Assembly (NCBI RefSeq): GCF_023516595.1
Contig: NZ_JAMGBG010000169.1
Location: 1-42,352 of the forward strand
Length of the DNA stretch: 42,352 nucleotides
Direction: 5' to 3'
Source of the DNA: Streptomyces neyagawaensis
GTDB taxonomy: Bacteria; Actinomycetota; Actinomycetes; Streptomycetales; Streptomycetaceae
The translations under genes were made by a program, and so were the position numbers. The notes beneath the pieces were generated by a model. The model searched no databases and had not been told where the DNA came from. It worked only from the letters and a program-made list of their open reading frames with translations. Positions 26,276 through 36,253 of the stretch are shown here, one piece after another. Each line of letters opens with the position of its first letter. The first letter of the stretch is position 1.

Positions 26276-26505
26276 GCACCCCGCCCCGGCCATCGTCGCC
26301 GCCCCGGCCATCGCCGCTCCGGGACATGGCGTCACTCCGGCCGCCGGCGCCGCCGCTCCCGCCGCCACCGCTCCTGCCGACGGGCCTTCCCGTGTCGGTC
26401 ACCGCTGTGGGCAGTCGTTCCGCGGGGCGGAACGGGTGGGCACAGCGGGCAGCGCCGGGCGCCGTGGAAGCATGCGGCACGTACAGCGACGGAGCCACAT
26501 CATGA
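26272..26505 (+). CDS. Possible 77-residue Pro-rich ORF coupled on both sides
   Basis: The GTG start overlaps the baseplate-J stop as GTGA. Its TGA (26503-26505) overlaps the next gene's ATG (26502) as ATGA, the same four-base arrangement used by true genes in this operon. The product is low-complexity (PPAPPLPPPPLLPTGLPVSV) with no recognisable domain. It may be a real small protein, a coupling relay that carries ribosomes to the next start, or chance. No RBS is obvious for the GTG. Confidence 0.4.
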   Translation: MSTPPRPSSPPRPSPLRDMASLRPPAPPLPPPPLLPTGLPVSVTAVGSRSAGRNGWAQRAAPGAVEACGTYSDGATS

Positions 26506-27059
26506 GGGGCTCCATAGACGGCCTCGGGTCGTCCTCCCCCATCGGCCACATGCTCCCGGCCGTCTTCGCCGACGACGACCTCGCGCAGCGTTTCGTCGCC
26601 GGCCTGGACGAGGTCCTCGCCCCCGTCCTGGCCGTGCTCGACAACCTGGACTCCTACTTCACGCCCGCCCTCGCCCCGGTGGACTTCACGCGGTGGCTGG
26701 CCGGCTGGGTCGGCGCCGAGACCGACGGCACGGAACCGGAGGCCCGACTGCGCGCGGCCGTCGCCGCCGCCGCGTATCTGCACCGGGTACGGGGCACCCG
26801 GCGCGGACTGTCCGAGGCCGTACGGCTGGTGTTCGGTGTCACACCGGAGATCAGCGAGAGCGGCGGCGCCGACTGGGACGCCCGCCCGCTGGGCCCGGTC
26901 CCCGGCGACCGCCGCCCCCATCTGCGCGTGTCGCTGCGGCTGCCGAACCCGACCCGCGCGGACGAACACCGGCTGGACGCCCTCGTGGCCGCCGCCCGCC
27001 CCGCCCACATGCCCTACACGGTCCACGTGACCGCCGCCGAAAGGACGCCCGAGACATGA
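26502..27059 (+). CDS. Tail protein I-like baseplate wedge (gp7/Afp12-like)
   Basis: A 185-residue phage-tail-protein-domain homologue. It opens RGSIDGLGSSSPIGHMLPAV and continues DFTRWLAGWVGAE and HRVRGTRRGLSEAVRLVFG, which match the short eCIS form. It completes the wedge with the baseplate J-like protein. The ATG at 26502 has GGAG (26491-26494) seven bases upstream, better than the upstream in-frame start at 26436. The stop overlaps the next ATG as ATGA. Confidence 0.88.
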   Translation: MRGSIDGLGSSSPIGHMLPAVFADDDLAQRFVAGLDEVLAPVLAVLDNLDSYFTPALAPVDFTRWLAGWVGAETDGTEPEARLRAAVAAAAYLHRVRGTRRGLSEAVRLVFGVTPEISESGGADWDARPLGPVPGDRRPHLRVSLRLPNPTRADEHRLDALVAAARPAHMPYTVHVTAAERTPET

Positions 27060-28732
27060 CCAGCCAGACCCCCGACACGGGCCGGGCCCGCAGCTGCGCC
27101 GAGTGCGGCACCCGCGGGGAGCCCGGCCAGTCCTTCTGCGACGCCTGCGGCGCGGTACTCGGCTGGTCCACCCCCACGAACGAGCCCCCGGCCCCCCGGA
27201 CCACCGACCCCACACCCGACCGGGCCCCGGAGCGGCAGGACACGGACGGCACACCCGACCGGGCTCCGGCCCAGCAGGACACGGACCGCGCACCCGACCG
27301 GGCCCCGGCCCACCGGAACGCCGACGACACCCCAGGCCGGGCCCCGGCCGGCGGAGACGACGAACGCGGGACGGCTGACACGGAACCGGCGTGGGACGCG
27401 TTCGCCCACCCCGGCGCCGGCACAGGGACCGCCCGCACGGCCCACGACACGACGGCCCGCGCCGACGCCGACCCGGCCGCCCGCCGCGCCCCTCAGCGCC
27501 CCGCGTCCCCCGAGCCCGCGCCCACGCCCACGCCCGCGCCCGCGCCCGCGCCCGCGGGAACGGTCACCCCCACGATGGCCCCCACGGCGACCCCGACGAC
27601 GGAACCGGCGCCCACGCCCGCGCGGACGGCCAGGACCGCGACAGCAGGCACAGCAGCCGCAGCCACCCACATCACACCCACCCCGTCGCCCTCCGCCTCC
27701 ACCTCAACCCCCGCCTCCACCCCACGAACCGCCCCCCACACCCCGCACCCCGCCGACGGCACCACCCCCCTGCCCACCCCCGACTCCCCCGCGGCCCCCT
27801 CACCTTCAGCGGAGCCCTCCCCCGCTCCCGCCCCCACCGCCTCCGACCGAGCGCGCTCCCTCCTCGTCCCGGTGGCCGATCCGGCGCCCCGGCCCGCCGC
27901 GGAGCCGGCCGTCGCGCCCGTGCTGCCGGGGCGGCCCGCCGCGCAGCGGCCCCAGGTGCGGGCCCCCGGCCCGGAGACCGGCACGGTGGGCGGTGTGCCG
28001 TGCCCCTGGTGCGCGACCCCCAACCGGCCCGACCGGCACTTCTGCGGGCGTTGCGCCATGCCGATGGCGGGCCGCGCGGAGGTGCCGGGCCGGCAGCCCT
28101 GGTGGCGGCGGATGCTCAACCCCGGTGGCGCGGAGGCACCGTGGGCGGGTGACCGCCCCCGGCTGCGGCGCGGCTTCGGCCGTGCCCTCAACTGGGTCGT
28201 CGGCGCCCTGGTGCTCGCCCTGATCGTCACCCTCGCGTTCCGCGCCGACGACGCCGTCCAGGCGACCCGGGACCACTTCGCCAAGCGCGCCCCGATCGGC
28301 CCGGACCGGGTGAAGGCGTCCCGCTCATACCCGGACCACGGCGCCCGGCTCGCCTTCGACCAGCTGAACAACACCTGGTGGGGGCCGGGTGTCACCCAGA
28401 CCGGCGAAGGGGAGTGGCTGGAGGCCCGGTTCGACCATCCGACGCGGCTGCTGGACGTGGTCATCACGCCCGGTGTGTCCACCAAGGTGGACCAGTTGTC
28501 GCAGTCGGCGCGCCCGCACCGCATCGAGGCCGTGATCACCGCCGCCGACGGTTCGAAGAGCACCAGGATCATCAACCTGGACCAGGGGGCCGGCGGCCAG
28601 CGCCGCACGTTCCGCGTCGGCGAGGTCACCGCCGTCCGCTTCGTCCTGCGCTCCGCCTACGGCGCCGACGCCAAGAAGCAGGTGTCGATCGCCGAGATCG
28701 AGTTCTTCGGCCGTTCCAACAGCAACACCTGA
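27056..28732 (+). CDS. Bitopic zinc-ribbon protein with C-terminal discoidin-like domain
   Basis: A 558-residue protein closing the CIS operon. A zinc ribbon (C14, C17, C28, C31) opens the chain, followed by about 280 residues of Pro/Ala/Thr-rich disorder with repeated PDRAPAxQDTD units. A second ribbon uses C316, C319, C330 and C333 (CPWC...FCGRC). One transmembrane helix lies at about 379-396 (VVGALVLALIVTLAF). The external part resembles an F5/8 type C (discoidin) fold: LNNTWWGPGVTQTGEGEWLE, and near the end VSIAEIEFFG. Long cytoplasmic arm plus external binding domain fits a membrane-docking factor for a cytoplasmic CIS, as reported for CisA (from memory). That identity is an inference. 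It overlaps the preceding gene as ATGA. Confidence 0.8.
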   Translation: MTSQTPDTGRARSCAECGTRGEPGQSFCDACGAVLGWSTPTNEPPAPRTTDPTPDRAPERQDTDGTPDRAPAQQDTDRAPDRAPAHRNADDTPGRAPAGGDDERGTADTEPAWDAFAHPGAGTGTARTAHDTTARADADPAARRAPQRPASPEPAPTPTPAPAPAPAGTVTPTMAPTATPTTEPAPTPARTARTATAGTAAAATHITPTPSPSASTSTPASTPRTAPHTPHPADGTTPLPTPDSPAAPSPSAEPSPAPAPTASDRARSLLVPVADPAPRPAAEPAVAPVLPGRPAAQRPQVRAPGPETGTVGGVPCPWCATPNRPDRHFCGRCAMPMAGRAEVPGRQPWWRRMLNPGGAEAPWAGDRPRLRRGFGRALNWVVGALVLALIVTLAFRADDAVQATRDHFAKRAPIGPDRVKASRSYPDHGARLAFDQLNNTWWGPGVTQTGEGEWLEARFDHPTRLLDVVITPGVSTKVDQLSQSARPHRIEAVITAADGSKSTRIINLDQGAGGQRRTFRVGEVTAVRFVLRSAYGADAKKQVSIAEIEFFGRSNSNT

Positions 28733-28855
28733 TCCGCCGCCCGGGCGGCCCCGTACCCCGTGAAGGGTGCCGCCCGGCTCGTGCCCCCGCACAAGCGGCC
28801 TTCTACGCTGGACCCTTCGAGCGTGCGAGGCGGGCGGCAAGGACGGGGTGGGACC

Positions 28856-31050
<2,195 letters not shown>

Positions 31051-31054
<4 letters not shown>

Positions 31055-32265
31055 GCCCCCTGACGCTGTCCGTCGACGAGACCGGCCCCGGCACCGTGCG
31101 CGAGCTGACCGGGGACCAGGTCGCCGGGCTGCTCTGCGTGCCCGGTCTGGTCCGGCTGACCCCGGCGTCCGGGGGCCGCTGGCGGGTGGCCGGGAACCGG
31201 ACGGTCGGCCTGGTGCGGCTGCGGACCCCGGCCGGCGACACGATCGACCTGCGGCTGCACCCCAAACTGCCCGTCCGGAACCTGCTGTTCCTGCTCTCCC
31301 ACGCGCCCGACGACCTCTGGCTACCCGACCCGGTCACCGCGGCCGCCGCCGACGACGACCTGCTGCCTGCGCTCGCGGCCCTCCTCGCCCGCACCACCCG
31401 CCGCACCCTGGAGTCGGGTGTCTTGCACGGCTACCGCACAGTCGACGAGGACCTCCCCCTGGTCCGGGGCCGTATCCGCACCGGCGACCAGCTGCGCCGG
31501 GTCGGCCTGCCCCTGCCCGTCGCCGTCCGCTACGACGACCACACCCCCGACATCGCGGAGAACCGCGTCCTCCTCGCGGCCCTGCACCGGGCCGCCCGGC
31601 TGCCGGGCCTGCCCGCCCCGACCCGGCTCGCCCTCCGCCATCTGGCCGACCGCCTGCACGGCGTCCGCCCCCTCCGGCCGGGTGCCCCGCTCCCCCGCTG
31701 GACCCCGACCCGCCTCAACGCCCGCTATGCCCCGGCCCTGCGTCTGGCCGAACTCCTCCTCGCCGGGCGCTCGATCCGGCCGGAGGGCGGCCCGCCGGTC
31801 ACGGCCGACGGCTTCCTGCTGGACATGGCGAAGGTCTTCGAACGGTTCGTGGCCACGACGGTCCGCGCCGCGCTCGCCCGGCACGGCGTCCGCTGCGCCG
31901 ACCAGGAGACCCACCACCGCCTCGACGAGGCGGGCCGCGTCCCCTTCCGCCCCGACCTCGTCCTGTACCGCGCGGGCCGCCCGGTGTCCGTGGCCGACAC
32001 CAAGTACGCCTCGCTCAAGCCGTCCGCCCCTCCCACCGACCACCTGTACCAGCTCCTCGCCTACTGCACGGCGCTCGGCCTCCCCCACGGCCATCTGATC
32101 TACGCCGCCGCGTCCCGGCACAGCACCCCGACGCCCCATGTCATCCGCCGGTCCGGCATCACCGTCACGGCCCACACCCTGCACCTCGACCGCCCGCCCG
32201 AAGCGCTCCTCGACGACATCACCGCCCTGTCCCTGCGGATGACGGACCCGGCCCCCCACCCCTGA
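31051..32265 (+). CDS. mcrC: McrC nuclease subunit
   Basis: A 404-residue McrC homologue. The N-terminal half is the McrB-binding beta domain. The PD-(D/E)xK nuclease lies near the C-terminus, with PFRPDLVLYRAGRPVSVADT followed by KY; D of RPDLV and D/K of ADTKY are the metal and catalytic residues. YQLLAYC supplies the downstream glutamine. McrC cuts DNA when stimulated by McrB translocation. The GTG start overlaps the mcrB stop as GTGA, so the pair is co-translated. Confidence 0.9.
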
Positions 32266-32306
32266 CCGCAGGACCGCACCCTCTCCCCCCACATCCCGGA
32301 GACCCC

Positions 32307-32864
32307 ATGCTGCGCGGCATCGACGTCAGCTCATACCAGCCCTCCTCCTACGACACCACCGGCCTGTCCTTCGTCTTCGTGAAGGCCACCGAGGGCCGCA
32401 CCTACACCAATCCCCGTCTCACCGCCCAGACCAGGACCGCCCGGGACGCCGGCCTGGTCGTCGGCTTCTACCACTTCCTCTGGCCGGGCAACCTGACCGC
32501 GCAGGCCGAGTACTTCCTCGCCCAGGCCCCGGAGAGGGCCGGCGACATCCTCGCCGTCGACTGGGAGACCACCGGCGAGGGCACCCGCGCGAGCAACGCC
32601 GAGAAGGACCGCTTCATCCGGAAGCTCAAGGAACTCCGCCCGGACCACCGGGTCGTCCTGTACTGCAACCGCGACTTCTGGCTCACCGTGGACACCACGT
32701 CCTACGCCGGCGACGCCCTCTGGATCGCCGACTACGTCACCGCCGGAAAACCCCGCGTCAAGGCGAAGTGGCGGTTCCACCAGTACACCGACCGCCCCCT
32801 CGACAAGAACGTCGCCGCCTTCGAAAGCAAGGCCGCCCTCCGGGAGTGGGCCACGGGCGCGTGA
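32307..32864 (+). CDS. GH25-family muramidase-like protein without a signal peptide
   Basis: A 185-residue single-domain GH25 protein. LRGIDVSSYQ gives the first acidic residue (D6), and ILAVDWETTG carries the catalytic D85-x-E87 pair. YHFLWPGN and ALWIADYV are further family features. GH25 enzymes cleave the MurNAc-GlcNAc bond of peptidoglycan. The N-terminus goes straight into the fold from the ATG (32307, with GGAG upstream), with no secretion signal or wall-binding repeats. It is 42 bases after mcrC on the same strand. Release by cell lysis, non-classical export, or carriage by the nearby CIS are all possible; none is shown. Confidence 0.85.
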   Translation: MLRGIDVSSYQPSSYDTTGLSFVFVKATEGRTYTNPRLTAQTRTARDAGLVVGFYHFLWPGNLTAQAEYFLAQAPERAGDILAVDWETTGEGTRASNAEKDRFIRKLKELRPDHRVVLYCNRDFWLTVDTTSYAGDALWIADYVTAGKPRVKAKWRFHQYTDRPLDKNVAAFESKAALREWATGA

Positions 32865-32881
32865 GGGGGCGGGAACGGCGA

Positions 32882-32918
32882 AGGGGGCGCCCGCCGCAGT
32901 ATGCGGTGGGCGCCCCCT
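32882..32918. terminator. Strong bidirectional terminator hairpin
   Basis: A 17-base arm at 32882-32898 (AGGGGGCGCCCGCCGCA) pairs with 32902-32918 around a GTA loop, with one G-T type mismatch. It sits between the convergent GH25 (plus) and EF-hand (minus) genes. Confidence 0.85.
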
Positions 32919-32931
32919 ACGCCGGGGCACA

Positions 32932-33144
32932 TCACTTGTCGAGGTACGCCCAGAACTCGTCGAACGACAGGAGCTTGTCGCCGTTGAGGTCGCGGCTGTT
33001 GATGATGGCCTCGGCCACCGCCTCGGTGACGTTCCAGTCGCCCTCCTGGGCCAGGGCGGTCTTGAACTCGGCGGAGGTGATGAAACCGTCACCGTTCGTG
33101 TCGATCCGCTGGAACTGCTTGCGTGCTTCCTCGATGTCCGCCAC
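32932..33144 (-). CDS. Small EF-hand calcium-binding protein
   Basis: A 70-residue protein with two EF-hands. The first loop is DTNGDGFITSAEF (15-27) and the second DLNGDKLLSFDEF (52-64), both with the expected D-x-N-x-D...E ligand pattern. Similar one-pair calcium-binding proteins are common in Streptomyces and have been linked to aerial development. The start is GTG 33144 with AAGGGG upstream. It ends against a shared terminator. Downstream partners cannot be inferred. Confidence 0.92.
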   Translation of the reverse strand: MADIEEARKQFQRIDTNGDGFITSAEFKTALAQEGDWNVTEAVAEAIINSRDLNGDKLLSFDEFWAYLDK

Positions 33145-33308
33145 CGGTCCGCCCCTTCGTCGTGCTCTTCATGCGATACAGCCATCGTTGGCGGGCCAAG
33201 ATTAACCGGCACGCCGAGCACGCGGTGCGGCGCCCACCGGGCCGGTGCGGTCGTCGATCGTGTCCGGGAGCCCGCGCCCTGCGGTGGGCGGAGAGTCGAG
33301 GAGTGGTG

Positions 33309-33944
33309 ATGGAGACATTGCGGGACATTTTCGACGCGGCGGCGGGCGGCGTCTTCCCGCCTCCGGACGGCCGTACGACGGTCGTGCCGCAGCCGTCGTA
33401 CCGGGACGCCGGGGTCTTCGCGTTCACCGCGCACACCGTCATAGCCACGGACGAGGACCCGGCGTGGGTGCACGCGACGCTGGCGGCCCTCGACTGCGAC
33501 GCGCTGGCCGCGACCATGAACGCGCGGTTCCTGACCGCTCTGCTGGACCGCACTGGGCGCCGCAACGACACGATCGACGTGATGACGGTGGGCGCACCCC
33601 TGCCGGGTGTGCCGGAGCTGCCGTTGGTGGAGGTCGCCGATCCCGGTCATCCGCGGGTGGTGAGTTCGCGCGGGCGGCGCGACGACGTGCGGGTGTGGGG
33701 GACGGAGGGCGGCCTGCTGGTCCTCGGGCGCGGGGTCGCGGGGCGGCTGGAGGTCGCGGTCGAGGTGTCCGAGGGGGGACGGCACCAGGGGCTCGGCCGG
33801 GCCCTGGTGCGGGCGGCGCGGCAGCTGAGCGGGGGCGAGCCCGTGTGGGCCCAGGTGTCGGCGGGGAACGCCCGCAGTCTGCGGGCGTTCCAGGCGGCCG
33901 GTTATCTGCCGGTGGGCTCGGAGGCCCTGCTGAGCGCCCGCTAG
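33309..33944 (+). CDS. GNAT-family N-acetyltransferase
   Basis: A 211-residue protein. The acetyl-CoA pyrophosphate loop EGGRHQGLGRALVRAA and the following AGNARSLRAFQAAGYLPVG are characteristic of GNAT enzymes. The N-terminal 130 residues are not a second clear GNAT fold. The ATG at 33309 has GAGGAG five bases away; the open frame begins further upstream without signals. The substrate is unknown. Confidence 0.88.
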   Translation: METLRDIFDAAAGGVFPPPDGRTTVVPQPSYRDAGVFAFTAHTVIATDEDPAWVHATLAALDCDALAATMNARFLTALLDRTGRRNDTIDVMTVGAPLPGVPELPLVEVADPGHPRVVSSRGRRDDVRVWGTEGGLLVLGRGVAGRLEVAVEVSEGGRHQGLGRALVRAARQLSGGEPVWAQVSAGNARSLRAFQAAGYLPVGSEALLSAR

Positions 33945-33950
33945 CCGACA

Positions 33951-34035
33951 CCGGGCGGGAAACCGGGCGGGCGACCGGGCGGGCGACCGGGTGAGCACCC
34001 GGGCGGGCGACCGGGCGGGCGACCGGGCAGGCCCT
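33951..34035. repeat. 12-bp GC-rich tandem repeat (ACCGGGCGGGCG)
   Basis: About six imperfect copies of ACCGGGCGGGCG lie between the GNAT gene and the convergent ADP-ribosyltransferase gene. The runs GGGCGGG spaced by CGACC could form G-quadruplex or hairpin structures on the plus strand. Expansion by slippage is likely. Confidence 0.8.
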
Positions 34036-34056
34036 CGGCCGGGCGACCCGGCGGGG

Positions 34057-34668
34057 TCAGTGCCAGGGCTGGTAGTGCGGGTTGCTCTCGCACTCGCTCA
34101 TCTTCTCGGTCCTGGTCTTCTTGTCGACCGGGCAGACCCCGATGACGAACTGCCGCGCGATCCCGCCGGGGAAGGCGACCTCGACCTGGTCGGCCCACTT
34201 GTGCTGGTCCCCGATGGTCTTGTTCACGTCCACGCCGCCGGGGGCGTCGATGTAGTAGTTCCAGCCGGACTTGTACCAGGTCTTGTACAGGTCGTGGTCG
34301 TAGGTGGTCGAGACGTACGGGGAGGGCTGGTTGACGAGGACGTACTGTTCGATGTCGTACTGACCGTCGATGACGTCCTTGGGCTGGAAGCCCTGCTCGA
34401 AGACGACGGCCGGGCCGCGGCTGTCGCTGCGGTAGAGGGTGCCGCAGGTGGTGCGCCAGACCGGCTCGGGCGTGATGCGGTCGACGTCCACGCGGCGGTC
34501 GGCGGCGGCGTGGATCCGGTCCTCGAACTGGGGACAGGCGGGGGCTGCGACCCTGGCCGGGACCCGGTTCTGGGGCTGGGAGGGGACGGTCGCGGCGGAG
34601 GTCGCGAGGACGGCGGCGACGGACAGGACAACGGCGGCGGCCCGGCGCCGCAGACGAGTGGTGATCAC
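34057..34668 (-). CDS. Secreted mono-ADP-ribosyltransferase toxin (Scabin/pierisin-like)
   Basis: A 203-residue secreted protein. An N-terminal signal peptide (TTRLRRRAAAVVLSVAAVLA) is followed by one ADP-ribosyltransferase domain of the R-S-E class. R80 lies in TLYRSDSRGP, STT at 120-122 (SPYVSTTYD) fits the S-T-S position, and Q161-x-E163 sits in DQVEVAFPGGI, where the glutamate is catalytic and glutamine at -2 fits transferases acting on nucleobases or arginine. Streptomyces Scabin and ScARP modify guanine in DNA or nucleosides; whether this one does is inferred. Two cysteines (about 75 and 179) could form a disulfide. The start is GTG 34668 at good distance from GAGAGG; GTG 34677 is an alternative. 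Confidence 0.85.
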   Translation of the reverse strand: MITTRLRRRAAAVVLSVAAVLATSAATVPSQPQNRVPARVAAPACPQFEDRIHAAADRRVDVDRITPEPVWRTTCGTLYRSDSRGPAVVFEQGFQPKDVIDGQYDIEQYVLVNQPSPYVSTTYDHDLYKTWYKSGWNYYIDAPGGVDVNKTIGDQHKWADQVEVAFPGGIARQFVIGVCPVDKKTRTEKMSECESNPHYQPWH

Positions 34669-34752
34669 GGTCAGCACCCTCTCGACCGGGGGGCGGCGGG
34701 CCGGGGACCGTCACGCGTTCGGCGGCGTGTCAGGCCGTCCGGTTGTCACGCC

Positions 34753-35982
34753 TCACCGGAAGATGCCGGTGTGGCCCAGGGAGTAGCGGCCGGGCTGCGG
34801 GTACACGGCGAGGCCGTGCGGGCCGCTGCCGACGGGGATGCGGGCGAGCTGCTTCCCGGTGCGGGTGTCGATGGCGTACACCTCGGAGTCGTAGCGGCCG
34901 GAGAGCCACAGGACCTTGCCGTCGGCGGAGACGCCGCCCATGTCGGGGCTGCCGCCGTCGGGGAGGTGCCACTTCTTGGTGAGTTCGTTCCTGGTGAAGT
35001 CGAAGACGGAGACGGTGCCCTCGCCGCGGTTGGAGACGTACATCTCTCGGGAGTCGCGGCCGACGTACAGGCCGTGGGTGCCCTTGCCGGTGGGCAGCAG
35101 CTTCGGTTCGTCGAACGTGTCGCCGTCCAGGACCCACATGCCGTCGGCCATCATGTCGGCGATGTAGAACCGCTTGCCGTCCGGTGCGATCTTCACATCC
35201 TGCGGCATGGCGCCCTCGAAGGGCAGTTTCCGCTGGCCGACCACCTTCATCTTCTCGGTGTCGACCTTCAGCAGTTCGCCGCTGAACTCGCAGGACACGA
35301 TGAAGTACCTGCCGTCGAGCGAGAAGTCGGCGTGGTTGACGCCGTAGCAGCTGACCGGTTCGGTCTTGACCCGCTTCATGGTGTGCGGGTCGCGGAAGAC
35401 GAGTTCACGGTCGAGGGAGGCCATGACGACGGCGTACTTGCCGTTCGGGGTGAAGTACAGGTTGTACGGGTCGTGCACCTCGACCGGCTTGCCCGCCTTG
35501 CCCGTCCTCGGGTCGATGGGCGTGAGGGTGTGGCCCCGGTTGTTGTTGACCCACAGGGTCTTCAGGTCCCAGGACGGCACGACGTGCTGGGGCTGGCGGC
35601 CCACCGGGATCGTCTCGATGATCTCGTACGTCTTCGGGTCGATGACGGAGACGGTGTCGGACTCGCTGTTGGGGACGTACACCCGCGACGGGAAGTCCTT
35701 GACGACCGGGGAGAGCCGGCCCGGGCGGTCGGCGGCGTAGACGTCCTTGGGGTCGAGGACGGGCGGCATGCCGCGCAGGCCCTGTGGCTCCGGCCGCTGT
35801 CTCTTCTTCCGCTCGGCGGCTTCGGCCGCGGCCCGGTCGGCACGGTCGGCACGGATCCGCTGTTCCTGCTCGTCGGTGCCGGTCGCGCTGCCGCACGCGG
35901 CCACGGCGGCGAGAACGGCCGTCGCGAGCACGGCGCGCTGGACGAGGTGGCGCTGCATGAGGGAGGTGCGGGGCGTGGTCAC
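34753..35982 (-). CDS. YVTN beta-propeller lipoprotein
   Basis: A 409-residue exported protein. The signal peptide ends in a lipobox (VLAAVAAC, C at about 30), so it is probably anchored to the membrane outer face. About seven 40-residue YVTN/NHL-like blades follow, for example YVPNSESDTVSVIDPKTYEI and MYVSNRGEGTVSVFDF. Such propellers bind proteins or ligands; several bacterial ones are of unknown role. The start is GTG 35982, with AAGG upstream; ATG 35958 is a shorter alternative that keeps the signal peptide. The longer open frame to 36231 runs through a DNA repeat and is not credible. Confidence 0.85.
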   Translation of the reverse strand: MTTPRTSLMQRHLVQRAVLATAVLAAVAACGSATGTDEQEQRIRADRADRAAAEAAERKKRQRPEPQGLRGMPPVLDPKDVYAADRPGRLSPVVKDFPSRVYVPNSESDTVSVIDPKTYEIIETIPVGRQPQHVVPSWDLKTLWVNNNRGHTLTPIDPRTGKAGKPVEVHDPYNLYFTPNGKYAVVMASLDRELVFRDPHTMKRVKTEPVSCYGVNHADFSLDGRYFIVSCEFSGELLKVDTEKMKVVGQRKLPFEGAMPQDVKIAPDGKRFYIADMMADGMWVLDGDTFDEPKLLPTGKGTHGLYVGRDSREMYVSNRGEGTVSVFDFTRNELTKKWHLPDGGSPDMGGVSADGKVLWLSGRYDSEVYAIDTRTGKQLARIPVGSGPHGLAVYPQPGRYSLGHTGIFR

Positions 35983-36100
35983 GCGCACCTTTATAGGGAG
36001 GTCGGGCAGGTTTTCCGGCGATTGGCCCGTTCGGCGGAGATCCGCGTCGCGAGACGGAGAGAGGCGGCGGCCGGCTGTCCCGGCCCGGCCCGGTCTCCGG

Positions 36101-36250
36101 GGGCGGTCCTGGCAGAGGCGATTCTGGCAGGGGCGGTCCAAGCGGAGGCAATCCAGGCGAAGGCGGTCCCGGCGAAGGCAATCCAGGCGAAGGCGGTCCC
36201 AGCGAAGGCAATCCAGGCGAAGGCGGTCCACGCGGGCGCGGTCCTGGCGG
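36101..36250. repeat. Degenerate 15/30-bp minisatellite
   Basis: The unit GGCAATCCAGGCGAA plus GGCGGTCCCGGCGAA alternates about three to four times, with weaker copies at the edges. It lies in the 271-base gap between the propeller gene and the HATPase gene and ends next to the HATPase stop. It creates repetitive spurious frames on both strands. No gene is seen in this gap. Confidence 0.85.
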
Positions 36251-36253
36251 GGG

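Noticed and set aside
6364..28732. Prophage or type VI secretion interpretation
   Set aside because: No terminase, portal, capsid or integrase for a phage, and no TssJLM membrane complex for T6SS; DUF4255, DUF6760, AAA+ ATPase and two gp19 tubes mark eCIS.
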